The notes beneath the pieces were generated by a model. The model saw only the letters and a list, made by a program, of their open reading frames with translations, ran no database searches and was not told the origin of the DNA. From Lachnospiraceae bacterium UBA6998 (GTDB taxonomy: Bacteria; Bacillota; Clostridia; Lachnospirales; Lachnospiraceae), in NCBI GenBank assembly GCA_002448395.1, contig DJXS01000129.1, positions 1-12,771 of the forward strand: a stretch of DNA of 12,771 nt. Direction: 5' to 3'. Positions 1 to 6,025 of this stretch are shown in pieces. Every line of letters starts with the position of its first letter. Within the stretch, counting starts at the first letter, position 1. The translations under genes and the position numbers were made by a program.

Positions 1-548
1 GTCGGATACGCAACACCCGCCTGGTCAAAGAGCGCCTTGTTGTAAAGGAGCGCGATGGTGTCGTGATCCTTGGGCAGAGCGAAGATCTTGCCATCGCTGC
101 GTGTATAGATTGCTGCGATGTCAGGATAATAGATGCTCATATCAACGCCGTCTTTTGCGATGTAATCCGTCAGATCCAGCAGGATATCATTCTCCATGTA
201 GATCTGAGCATAATCGGAATGCATCCAGAATACGTCCGCGAGCTGTCCGCCGGAAGCGCCCGCTTCGAGCAGTGTCCAGTAGTTGTCCCAGTCAATGACT
301 TCGACTTTTACTTCGGGATTTCCCAGAGCTGTCCAGTCATTGCAGATTTCCTGAATACCTGCCTGCTGGTTTGCGTCCCAGATGTTGATGGTCAGGGCTC
401 CGGATGCAGCTGATCCGGCATCAGCGGAACCTGCATCAGCAGAACCGGAACCGGAGCTGGTGCTTGCACTTGAACCGCCGCCGCATGCTGCGATAGAAAG
501 AGCCATAACTCCCGCCAGAGCAAGTGCCATTACCTTTTTCATTTTCAT
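1..548 (-). CDS. Sugar ABC transporter substrate-binding lipoprotein, N-terminal part (runs off left edge)
   Basis: The gene starts at 548 and leaves the window at base 1, so only about 182 N-terminal residues are visible. The N-terminus is a lipoprotein signal: MKMKK, a hydrophobic run, then SIAAC with the lipidated Cys at about residue 22. A Gly/Ser/Ala/Asp linker with repeated GSADA units follows (residues 23-50). The mature domain begins LTINIWDAN and continues with VFWMHSDYAQIY and IFALPKDHDT, typical of family 1 extracellular solute-binding proteins that bind sugars outside the membrane and deliver them to an ABC permease. The first ATG is preferred over the one two codons later because AAGGAGGG (555-562) sits about 7 bases upstream of it. 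An AraC gene lies 246 bases upstream on the same strand, which suggests sugar-responsive control. It is not closely similar to the three binding proteins at the right of the window. The sugar is unknown; galactosides are a guess from the neighbouring alpha-galactosidase gene. Confidence 0.9.
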   Translation of the reverse strand, partial: MKMKKVMALALAGVMALSIAACGGGSSASTSSGSGSADAGSADAGSAASGALTINIWDANQQAGIQEICNDWTALGNPEVKVEVIDWDNYWTLLEAGASGGQLADVFWMHSDYAQIYMENDILLDLTDYIAKDGVDMSIYYPDIAAIYTRSDGKIFALPKDHDTIALLYNKALFDQAGVAYP

Positions 549-737
549 AAGTTACCCTCCTTTTTGTAATCAGCCTGCAAACAGACTATTTCATGATTGA
601 TTAGAGTTTATCTGTATCAGCAGGGACAGAACATGGTCTAATGTAGCATGTTCATAGAAATATGTGTTTTTAGCCGAAGCAGATACAATTAATATAAACA
701 AATTGCCGATTATTATTTCTTCGCTTCCGCCAAAACA

Positions 738-784
738 TAACAAATATCACAGAGATGGCGCCGTTTCTTTGTTAATATTTGTTA
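738..784. promoter_or_regulatory. AT-rich inverted repeat, possible AraC operator
   Basis: taacaaatat (738-747) and atatttgtta (775-784) are perfect 10-base inverted copies separated by 27 bases. With two mismatches the match extends to 13 of 15 bases. The repeat lies between an AraC-type gene and the binding-protein gene it precedes, so it may be a two-site operator. It has no U-tract after it and is AU-rich, so a terminator is unlikely. The operator role is inferred. Confidence 0.4.
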
Positions 785-794
785 CTTTTGTAAA

Positions 795-1676
795 TCACTC
801 TTCACTATAATTCTTATTGTGAAGCAGCCTGTAATCACTCGGGTTTTGCCCGAATCTGGACTTGAAGACTTTTGAAAATGCCAGTGCGTCATCATATCCG
901 CATTCAGCGGAGATTGAGCGGATCGGGTCATTGGATCTGCTCAAAAGATCTGCTGCCCTTCTCATCCTGATGGTGATCAGGTATTCCTGCGGGGACATTC
1001 CCGTCTCCTGTCTAACCAGCTTTACCAGATAACTCCTTGAAATGCCGATGTGTCTGGCAAGTTCCTGGATCTTTATTTTTTCAGAAAAATGATTGTTGAT
1101 GTATCGTACCGCATACTCGGAATAAGAAAAATCCGTCATTCCGCAGGCGCTTCCCGCCTGTTTTGCTCTCGCCCGGATCATTTCCGACAGGATTTCCATC
1201 ATTTCCGCATTTCTGTGCAGCTGCCCGTCCAAGGTAAGTGACAAAGATCCCAGCATGTCCATGATCTTCTTTTCCACCCCTTCTCCATCCTCAAAAGAAA
1301 GGACCGGCGTCTGGGCACTAAAACCGATGCTTTCCACTATTTTGCGGGCCGAACTTCCCTGAAACCCAAACCAGCAGTAATACCACGGGTCCTCTTTGTC
1401 CGCATAATAAGTTGTCACTTCGCCCGGAAACAGTATGAACATCTGTCCTTTCCGGATCATCCATCTTTTCCCGCCGTAATCCAGCATTCCTTTGCCGTCG
1501 ATTACCACGTGGATCACATAATTGAGCCTGACACGAGGCCCGTAACTGTGTCTGGGAAGGCAATGCTCATATCCGAAAAAATCAAGTGATACGGAAGTAT
1601 CGATTCCCGGTTTTCCGATATCTTCCGCGAAAAATCCGCAATTCTCTACGATTTCGGCTTTCCTTTGCTCTTTCAA
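795..1676 (-). CDS. AraC/MsmR-family transcriptional regulator (TTG start)
   Basis: This is a 293-residue cytoplasmic regulator of usual length for the family. The N-terminal half is a cupin-like sugar-sensing domain (about 35-110) with the signatures HSYGPRVRLNYVIH, the GKG turn, FPGEVTTYYAD and PWYYCWFGF. The C-terminal half is an AraC DNA-binding domain: first helix-turn-helix near 202-222 (IQELARHIGISRSYLVKLV), second near 251-275, ending in FKSRFGQNPSDYR. The start is TTG, chosen because AAGGGG sits 8 bases upstream and no ATG is near. The sugar-binding lipoprotein gene lies 246 bases downstream on the same strand with no visible terminator between, so it is the likely target. A second AraC gene diverges 180 bases upstream. 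The ligand is not shown by the sequence; family precedent suggests an oligosaccharide or monosaccharide inducer. Confidence 0.92.
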   Translation of the reverse strand: MKEQRKAEIVENCGFFAEDIGKPGIDTSVSLDFFGYEHCLPRHSYGPRVRLNYVIHVVIDGKGMLDYGGKRWMIRKGQMFILFPGEVTTYYADKEDPWYYCWFGFQGSSARKIVESIGFSAQTPVLSFEDGEGVEKKIMDMLGSLSLTLDGQLHRNAEMMEILSEMIRARAKQAGSACGMTDFSYSEYAVRYINNHFSEKIKIQELARHIGISRSYLVKLVRQETGMSPQEYLITIRMRRAADLLSRSNDPIRSISAECGYDDALAFSKVFKSRFGQNPSDYRLLHNKNYSEE

Positions 1677-1733
1677 TCTTTTAACCCCTTAGTTGTAGTA
1701 CTTATGCTTCTTTTCCCTCTGTATAACTATTGT

Positions 1734-1743
1734 AATATACCAA
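1734..1743 (-). promoter_or_regulatory. TTGGTATATT motif, candidate AraC operator half-site
   Basis: The minus strand reads TTGGTATATT here. The same ten bases occur upstream of the alpha-galactosidase gene (5064-5073), and an eight-base core recurs at 1829-1836. It lies in the divergent gap between two AraC genes. Regulatory role is inferred from recurrence in intergenic DNA only. Confidence 0.35.
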
Positions 1744-1786
1744 TTTACGACTTATAATAGCCTTATAGCATTGCATTTATATCATT

Positions 1787-1816
1787 TTGCCGTTTTTATC
1801 CGAATTATTATATATT
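1787..1816 (+). promoter_or_regulatory. Possible promoter of the second AraC gene
   Basis: TTGCCG (1787-1792) and TATATT (1811-1816) with an 18-base gap resemble a vegetative -35/-10 pair. The gene starts 40 bases further on. The DNA around it is AT-rich, so this pairing could be chance. Confidence 0.3.
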
Positions 1817-1828
1817 GCATCGCAAAAA

Positions 1829-1836
1829 GGTATATT
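1829..1836 (+). promoter_or_regulatory. GGTATATT motif, candidate operator copy
   Basis: This is the eight-base core of the TTGGTATATT motif, placed between the proposed -10 box and the ribosome binding site of the AraC gene at 1857. That position would suit autoregulation. Directly in front of it, tgcatcgcaaaaagg (1816-1830) matches 12 of 15 bases of a segment before the alpha-galactosidase start (4924-4938, minus strand). Confidence 0.3.
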
Positions 1837-1856
1837 AAGGGAAGAGAGGATCTGAT

Positions 1857-2720
1857 ATGGCACAGGATTTCACCATGTTTCCGAGTATGAATTTTGTAGA
1901 TCTTGGTCTGTACCAGTTTGGAAGGGAGGACTGCGATCCTGCCCATTCTTTTGGTCCTGCTATCCGCAATCACTATCTGTTCCACTATATCCTGAGCGGT
2001 AAGGGAACTTTTATGTGGCAGGACGGAAAGCGGCGTGAGAACAGAGTAGTGCTCAAAGCGGGACAGGGATTTCTCATCTCTCCCGGACAGATCACAACTT
2101 ACGTCGCCGATGACCGCATTCCCTGGGAATACTGCTGGCTGGAATTTGACGGTCTCAGAGCCAAGGAGACTCTGGAGATCACCGGCCTCTCGGTCAACCA
2201 CCCCGTCTACAATCCTGTCCATCACGAGTTTGAGACCAGGATGCGCGACGAGATGCTCTACATAGTGCGCAACAAAAAAGAGGCGCCGTTCCATCTGATC
2301 GGACACCTCTATATCTTTATTGACGCTCTCACAAGATCTGTCAGCGACTACAAGCCTGCCGCCGGCAGAGTGAAAGATTTCTATATCAAGGAAGCTCTTG
2401 CCTTCATTGAGAATAACTATATGAAGGAGATCACTGTAGAAGATATCGCGGAGAGCTCAGGGCTCAACCGCAGTTATTTCGGCAAGATCTTTAAAGACTC
2501 CGTCGGAAAATCCCCGCAGGAATTTCTGATCAGTTACCGCATGATCAAGGCAGCGGAACTTCTGAAACTTACAAGCTATCCCATAAATGAGATTGGAAAC
2601 GCTGTCGGATATCCCAATCAGCTCCACTTCTCACGCGCCTTTAAAAGCGTATACGGCGTCTCTCCCAGAAACTGGAGAAAGGATAATTCCATCTTAAAAA
2701 GTTCCGACACTCAGGACTGA
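1857..2720 (+). CDS. AraC/MsmR-family transcriptional regulator
   Basis: This is a 287-residue regulator, paralogous to the divergent AraC product. The N-terminal cupin domain (about 12-110) shows HSFGPAIRNHYLFHYIL, SGKG, SPGQITTYVADD and PWEYCWLEFDG, the pattern of MsmR-type regulators of sugar operons. The C-terminal AraC domain holds helix-turn-helix one near 194-214 (VEDIAESSGLNRSYFGKIF) and helix-turn-helix two near 242-265, followed by FKSVYGVSPRNWR. The ATG start has GAGAGG 7 bases upstream. The gene converges on the alpha-galactosidase gene with only 15 bases between the two stop codons and no hairpin terminator, so transcripts probably overlap at their ends. The likely role is control of the alpha-galactosidase gene and perhaps its own promoter, because both leaders share a GGTATATT motif. 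This target assignment is inferred. Confidence 0.93.
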   Translation: MAQDFTMFPSMNFVDLGLYQFGREDCDPAHSFGPAIRNHYLFHYILSGKGTFMWQDGKRRENRVVLKAGQGFLISPGQITTYVADDRIPWEYCWLEFDGLRAKETLEITGLSVNHPVYNPVHHEFETRMRDEMLYIVRNKKEAPFHLIGHLYIFIDALTRSVSDYKPAAGRVKDFYIKEALAFIENNYMKEITVEDIAESSGLNRSYFGKIFKDSVGKSPQEFLISYRMIKAAELLKLTSYPINEIGNAVGYPNQLHFSRAFKSVYGVSPRNWRKDNSILKSSDTQD

Positions 2721-2735
2721 CCTGCCCCTCTTATT

Positions 2736-4916
2736 TCATACTCTTTCGAGGCAGATCTGCACCGCGCCGTAGTCGCCGAAAGCGACAGGCATCGGCATTC
2801 CCATCTCCATAAGTGCATCTGCAGGGTACTCTCTTCCTGTCTCCTTGTCGCGGTAAACCGCACCGGATTCAAGTCCGCATAAGCGGATGTATGTGACATG
2901 TCTGTTCCCATGGATCTGGAGATTCACGTAATTGATGAGGGCTTCGCTCTGATCCTCAGAGACAAAGGCCCATGCGGCAGACTCTCCTTCACCGGGATTG
3001 CTCAGTCTGTAATACTTTCCGTTATAGATCAGATGTGCCAGTTCGTTTCTCTTTGCGATCTGCCGTCTGATCTCTTTTTTGTCTTCTTCGGACAGTTTCT
3101 CGGGATTGAGTTCGTATCCGAAGGAGCCGGACATAGCAACGATCCCTCTTGTGTTCAGAGGAGTCACTCTTCCGTTCTGCTCATTGGGGCTCACTGAGAC
3201 ATGGGCGCCCATGCAGCCGGCAGGATAACCAAATGAAGTACCATACTGGATCAGAAGCCTGTCGATCGGATCTGTGTTGTCGCTGCACCAGATCTGAGGA
3301 GTATAGTACAGCATGCCGGCGTCAAAACGTCCGCCGCCTCCGCTGCAGCCCTCGATCAGCATATCAGGATATCTTTCAGTCAGTCTCTCCAGGAATTCAT
3401 AGAGTCCCAGGATGTAGTCGTAAAGAACTTTTCCCTGATCAGATGCCGTGTGGGAGTATACCTCTGTAATTATCCTGTTGTAATCCCACTTGAGATAGTC
3501 TACAGGACCCTGATCCAGAACCTTGCAGATGCTCTCGAATATATAGTCCACCACTTCCTTGCGGGAGAAGTCGAGGACCAGCTGATTCCTGCCCAGGACG
3601 GGTTTCCTTCCGGGGATAGTCATCGCCCAGTCAGGATGCGCTCTGTAGAGGTCACTGTCTTCGTTGATCATCTCAGGCTCCACCCAGAGCCCGAATTTCA
3701 GTCCTTTTCTGTGAACCCAGTAAATGAGTTCCTTCATCTCTCCGCCCAGTTTTTCCTCATTGACATACCAGTCTCCGAGTCCTGCAAAGTCATCGTTGCG
3801 CTTTCCGAACCACCCGTCGTCCAGGACCACCATATCCATTCCCAGGTTCTCCGCCTGTTCTGCAAGCGCCAGAATATCCGCGCCGTCGAAATCCATATAA
3901 AAGGCTTCCCAGCTGTTGATAAGCACAGGGCGGATCTGATCTCTCCACTTTCCGCGGCAGATATGCCTGCGAATGCACTCCTGCAGATTATTGGAAAGCT
4001 TGGCGAGGCCTTCTCCCGAATAACTCATGATCACTTCAGGAGCTGTAAAAGACTCTCCGGCCGCAAGGGGATAGGAGAACTTCTCCTGCATCAGGCCGAG
4101 CTGCATTCTGGTCTGTCCAACCTGATCCATTCCGGCACAGCCGCTGAATCCGCCGCTGTAGACAAACTGCATGGAATAGCAGCTGCCGGCGGTTTCGGTC
4201 GTATCTCTGCCGGCCAGGATCATCATGGGATTATAATGATGGGAGGACATTCCTCTCCTGCTTCCGATCCACTGTTCCATATGCGCCACAGGTGTTCTCT
4301 GGAAATTTCTCTCCAGGCAGTGACGTCCGTAGAAAGTGATCAGGTCATAGTCCCCGCTCACAAAGTCCAGGTTCGCGCTCATAACCTTTTCCAGCCGTAC
4401 TTCAGCCCCGGAAGTATTGCGGATCACTGCGCTTCGTGTGATGATATCGAGTTCCGGAAGGACGCCGTACAGAAGAGTCACTTCCACAAGACCTGCTGTG
4501 TCTTTGAGCAGGATCTCCAGCGTCTGCGCCTCGTATTTCTCCGCGTAGACAGCGGGCAGTCCTTTCAGGCTATATTTTCCATCGAGGATCCTGTATCCGG
4601 AGAATCTCAGATCACACCCCTCGATCCCGTTTCCGTACTCCACAATAAAGGCCGGGCTCCTCATGTCGCCCGTTCCCGATACAGGAAATTCCTGCGGAAG
4701 AAGATCCAGGGAATAGGTGCGGTCCGCACCGCATTCATATAAATTAGACGCAAATCCTCTGTCCGCGTATGTAAGCAGGTACTCCATAGAGCCCTCGCTC
4801 CTTCTTCCATAGTAAAGATGAAGCAGCACCCCGTATTTGTCCGCTTTCATCTGATATGTCGTATTCGAAGTATGTAATGTAAAAAGTCTTCCGCTCTCCG
4901 ATACCGTAACCGCCAT
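2736..4916 (-). CDS. aga: Alpha-galactosidase, glycoside hydrolase family 36
   Basis: The enzyme removes terminal alpha-1,6-linked galactose from melibiose, raffinose and stachyose by a retaining mechanism. At 726 residues it has the length of the large bacterial GH36 enzymes (AgaA type). There is no signal peptide, so it acts in the cytosol on imported sugars. An N-terminal beta-sandwich (about 1-320) is followed by a TIM barrel with WEAFYMDFD (336-344), VVLDDGWFGKRNDD (363-376), the nucleophile Asp478 in YLKWDYNR, then EGCSGGGGRFD (522-532) and WCSDNTD (543-549), where Asp546 is the likely acid/base. A C-terminal beta domain closes the protein. The frame stays open 23 codons further upstream, but the start at 4916 is chosen because AAGGAG lies just before it. 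Residue roles come from family knowledge. It converges with an AraC gene and is probably transcribed alone from its own promoter. Confidence 0.96.
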   Translation of the reverse strand: MAVTVSESGRLFTLHTSNTTYQMKADKYGVLLHLYYGRRSEGSMEYLLTYADRGFASNLYECGADRTYSLDLLPQEFPVSGTGDMRSPAFIVEYGNGIEGCDLRFSGYRILDGKYSLKGLPAVYAEKYEAQTLEILLKDTAGLVEVTLLYGVLPELDIITRSAVIRNTSGAEVRLEKVMSANLDFVSGDYDLITFYGRHCLERNFQRTPVAHMEQWIGSRRGMSSHHYNPMMILAGRDTTETAGSCYSMQFVYSGGFSGCAGMDQVGQTRMQLGLMQEKFSYPLAAGESFTAPEVIMSYSGEGLAKLSNNLQECIRRHICRGKWRDQIRPVLINSWEAFYMDFDGADILALAEQAENLGMDMVVLDDGWFGKRNDDFAGLGDWYVNEEKLGGEMKELIYWVHRKGLKFGLWVEPEMINEDSDLYRAHPDWAMTIPGRKPVLGRNQLVLDFSRKEVVDYIFESICKVLDQGPVDYLKWDYNRIITEVYSHTASDQGKVLYDYILGLYEFLERLTERYPDMLIEGCSGGGGRFDAGMLYYTPQIWCSDNTDPIDRLLIQYGTSFGYPAGCMGAHVSVSPNEQNGRVTPLNTRGIVAMSGSFGYELNPEKLSEEDKKEIRRQIAKRNELAHLIYNGKYYRLSNPGEGESAAWAFVSEDQSEALINYVNLQIHGNRHVTYIRLCGLESGAVYRDKETGREYPADALMEMGMPMPVAFGDYGAVQICLERV

Positions 4917-5013
4917 TGTCTCTCCTTTTCGCAATGCGAGATATATTTTTGCTATTATCAAAGCCATTATAATTTTCACGGACAAATATCAGCAATAGCA
5001 GAATTTGCATGCT

Positions 5014-5043
5014 TTTATATCTTAGTTCTTTATAATCTGCCAA
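5014..5043 (-). promoter_or_regulatory. Probable promoter of the alpha-galactosidase gene
   Basis: On the minus strand TTGGCA (5043-5038) and TATAAA (5019-5014) are 18 bases apart. This would give a leader of about 90 bases. A consensus TTGACA also lies at 5052-5047, but its spacing to a good -10 box is poor. Confidence 0.45.
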
Positions 5044-5063
5044 TTCTGTCAAAAAATAGCATC

Positions 5064-5073
5064 TTGGTATATT
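5064..5073 (+). promoter_or_regulatory. TTGGTATATT motif upstream of the alpha-galactosidase promoter
   Basis: The motif is the same ten bases as at 1734-1743. It sits roughly 55-65 bases before the predicted transcription start of the alpha-galactosidase gene, a usual place for an AraC-type activator. Binding is inferred, not shown. Confidence 0.38.
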
Positions 5074-5116
5074 TTGCATTCGGGCCTTGAGGGTGCTGAA
5101 TATTCTGAATATATAG

Positions 5117-5142
5117 AAAAAGAACTGCCCGAAGGCAGTTCT
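5117..5142 (-). terminator. Intrinsic terminator of folT
   Basis: Read on the minus strand, AGAACTGCC, a UUCG tetraloop and GGCAGTTCT form a perfect 9-base-pair stem. It is followed by a short T-run (5120-5117) and starts 10 bases after the folT stop codon. Confidence 0.9.
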
Positions 5143-5152
5143 CCCATTTTAC

Positions 5153-5725
5153 TCATTGTTTCTCGTCAAAGTATCGCTTAATCGTTCTGTCCACTGCCTG
5201 CAGCATAAAGAACATGATCGCAGTATCGATCGGCAGCATGACCGCGTTGGAAATAACTCTGCCCGGCAGAATCGCCAGAAAAGCCTTTCCGTAAAGCATA
5301 TTGAGCCAAAGGGTATTGAGCAGGATGTTTACAACGATCTTCACCAACAGCTGTGAAGCAAATACGCGGTATACGGTAACTTTCTTTTTATAAAGAAACG
5401 CGCCGTATATGATCCCTCCGAGAGCAGCGCTTATTGTAAATCCCGGAAAGAAAGCGCCGTCCGGCTTGATGAGATATTTGATCACATCGAGGGAGGCACC
5501 GAAGATCCCGCCCACAGCCGGGCCGAACAGATATGCCACCACCTGATTCGGAAGACCGGAAAACCCGATCCTGATATACGGTCCCACATTGATCGATGCC
5601 ACCATGTTGAGCACCATAGCCAGTGCGCACATCATGCCGCAGAACACAACCACATTGAGCCTTTTAAATTCTCCCAGAGACCGCAGCCAAAGGGAACCTG
5701 ACATGAATCTTTCATTCTCAGCCAT
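5153..5725 (-). CDS. folT: Folate ECF transporter S component FolT
   Basis: This 190-residue membrane protein has about six hydrophobic segments between residues 24 and 178, as in ECF S components. It matches the FolT pattern: SINVGPYIRIGFSGLPNQ (44-61), FGPAVGGIFGASLDVIKY, then PDGAFFPGFTISAALGGIIYG (88-108), and NILLNTLW (133-140). FolT binds folates outside the membrane and docks on a shared energy-coupling module (EcfT plus two EcfA ATPases) encoded elsewhere. The ATG start has AAGGAGG 7 bases upstream. A THF riboswitch lies in its leader, which independently supports the folate assignment and indicates repression when reduced folate is plentiful. The gene is transcribed alone, ending in a strong terminator. 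Confidence 0.93.
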   Translation of the reverse strand: MAENERFMSGSLWLRSLGEFKRLNVVVFCGMMCALAMVLNMVASINVGPYIRIGFSGLPNQVVAYLFGPAVGGIFGASLDVIKYLIKPDGAFFPGFTISAALGGIIYGAFLYKKKVTVYRVFASQLLVKIVVNILLNTLWLNMLYGKAFLAILPGRVISNAVMLPIDTAIMFFMLQAVDRTIKRYFDEKQ

Positions 5726-5732
5726 AATAAAA

Positions 5733-5773
5733 CCTCCTTACACAGCTGAAACGATCCATGCTACATAAGGAGA
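5733..5773 (-). promoter_or_regulatory. Ribosome-binding-site masking hairpin in the folT leader
   Basis: In the RNA, CUCCUUA (5772-5766) pairs perfectly with UAAGGAG (5740-5734), the folT Shine-Dalgarno region. Adding G-U pairs extends this to an 11-pair stem closing a 19-base loop. It lies between the THF aptamer and the start codon, so it looks like an expression platform acting on translation. The coupling to the aptamer is inferred. Confidence 0.65.
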
Positions 5774-5791
5774 TCCAATATCACCAACTAT

Positions 5792-5905
5792 GCAGCAGCG
5801 GGATGCGGGCCGTGCACCGCAAGCCGGGAAGATGCTCCCTAGCCTTTCGTCCGGATGACAACTCCCTGTCCACCCGGCACTTCACGCGCACAGTCCTACT
5901 CTGCC
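5792..5905 (-). promoter_or_regulatory. Tetrahydrofolate (THF) riboswitch aptamer
   Basis: Read on the minus strand, the segment shows the conserved THF-I elements in order: GGCAGAGUAGG at the 5' end (P1), UGCGCGUGAAGUG (P2 side), GGGAGUUGUC in the P3 loop enclosed by CGGGUG/CAUCCG, ACGAAAGG, a variable GC-rich hairpin, GCGGUGCAC (P2 return), and GCAUCCCGCUGC at the 3' end. GGGA in the loop can pair with UCCC near the 3' end, forming the family pseudoknot. It lies 66 bases before folT, the classic regulon member. Known members bind reduced folates and lower expression. Confidence 0.93.
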
Positions 5906-5919
5906 TACAAATTCATATT

Positions 5920-5949
5920 AACATATCTGCTCCCAAAAGGTTCTGTCAA
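5920..5949 (-). promoter_or_regulatory. Promoter of the folT riboswitch transcript
   Basis: On the minus strand a consensus TTGACA (5949-5944) is 18 bases from TATGTT (5925-5920). The predicted start near 5913 is just ahead of the aptamer, which fits well. Confidence 0.65.
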
Positions 5950-5973
5950 AAACGACAAAGTTGAGAGGGAATG

Positions 5974-5982
5974 TGCTAATAT
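5974..5982 (+). promoter_or_regulatory. Possible extended -10 promoter of the lipid kinase gene
   Basis: TGCTAATAT is an extended -10 element (TGN plus TAATAT) with no strong -35 box. Transcription would start near 5989, giving a leader of about 37 bases. It diverges from the folT promoter, whose -35 box is only 25 bases away. Confidence 0.4.
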
Positions 5983-6025
5983 ATTTGTAATTATCACCGC
6001 CTTTTGAGGCGAAGCGGAGGAATTC

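Noticed and set aside
63..413. Plus-strand open frame of 116 codons at the left edge
   Set aside because: It is antisense to the partial sugar-binding lipoprotein gene, which has a signal peptide, lipobox and Shine-Dalgarno.
382..475. Short tandem repeat in the left-edge lipoprotein gene
   Set aside because: Three roughly 15-base units encode the GSADA linker repeats; such low-complexity linkers are normal after a lipidated cysteine and do not suggest a mobile or phase-variable element.
1782..2306. Minus-strand open frame of 174 codons overlapping the AraC gene at 1857
   Set aside because: It is antisense to conserved AraC cupin sequence and has no plausible start region.
3450..4742. Long open frame of 430 codons on the plus strand opposite the alpha-galactosidase gene
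   Set aside because: It lies wholly antisense to a well-supported GH36 gene, has no recognisable domain and no convincing ribosome binding site; long antisense frames arise from codon bias.
4917..4985. Upstream in-frame ATG start for the alpha-galactosidase (23 extra residues)
   Set aside because: No Shine-Dalgarno precedes it, the extra residues are not family sequence, and a good AAGGAG sits before the later ATG at 4916.
5758..5964. Plus-strand open frame of 68 codons in the folT leader
   Set aside because: The segment is explained by the THF riboswitch on the other strand.
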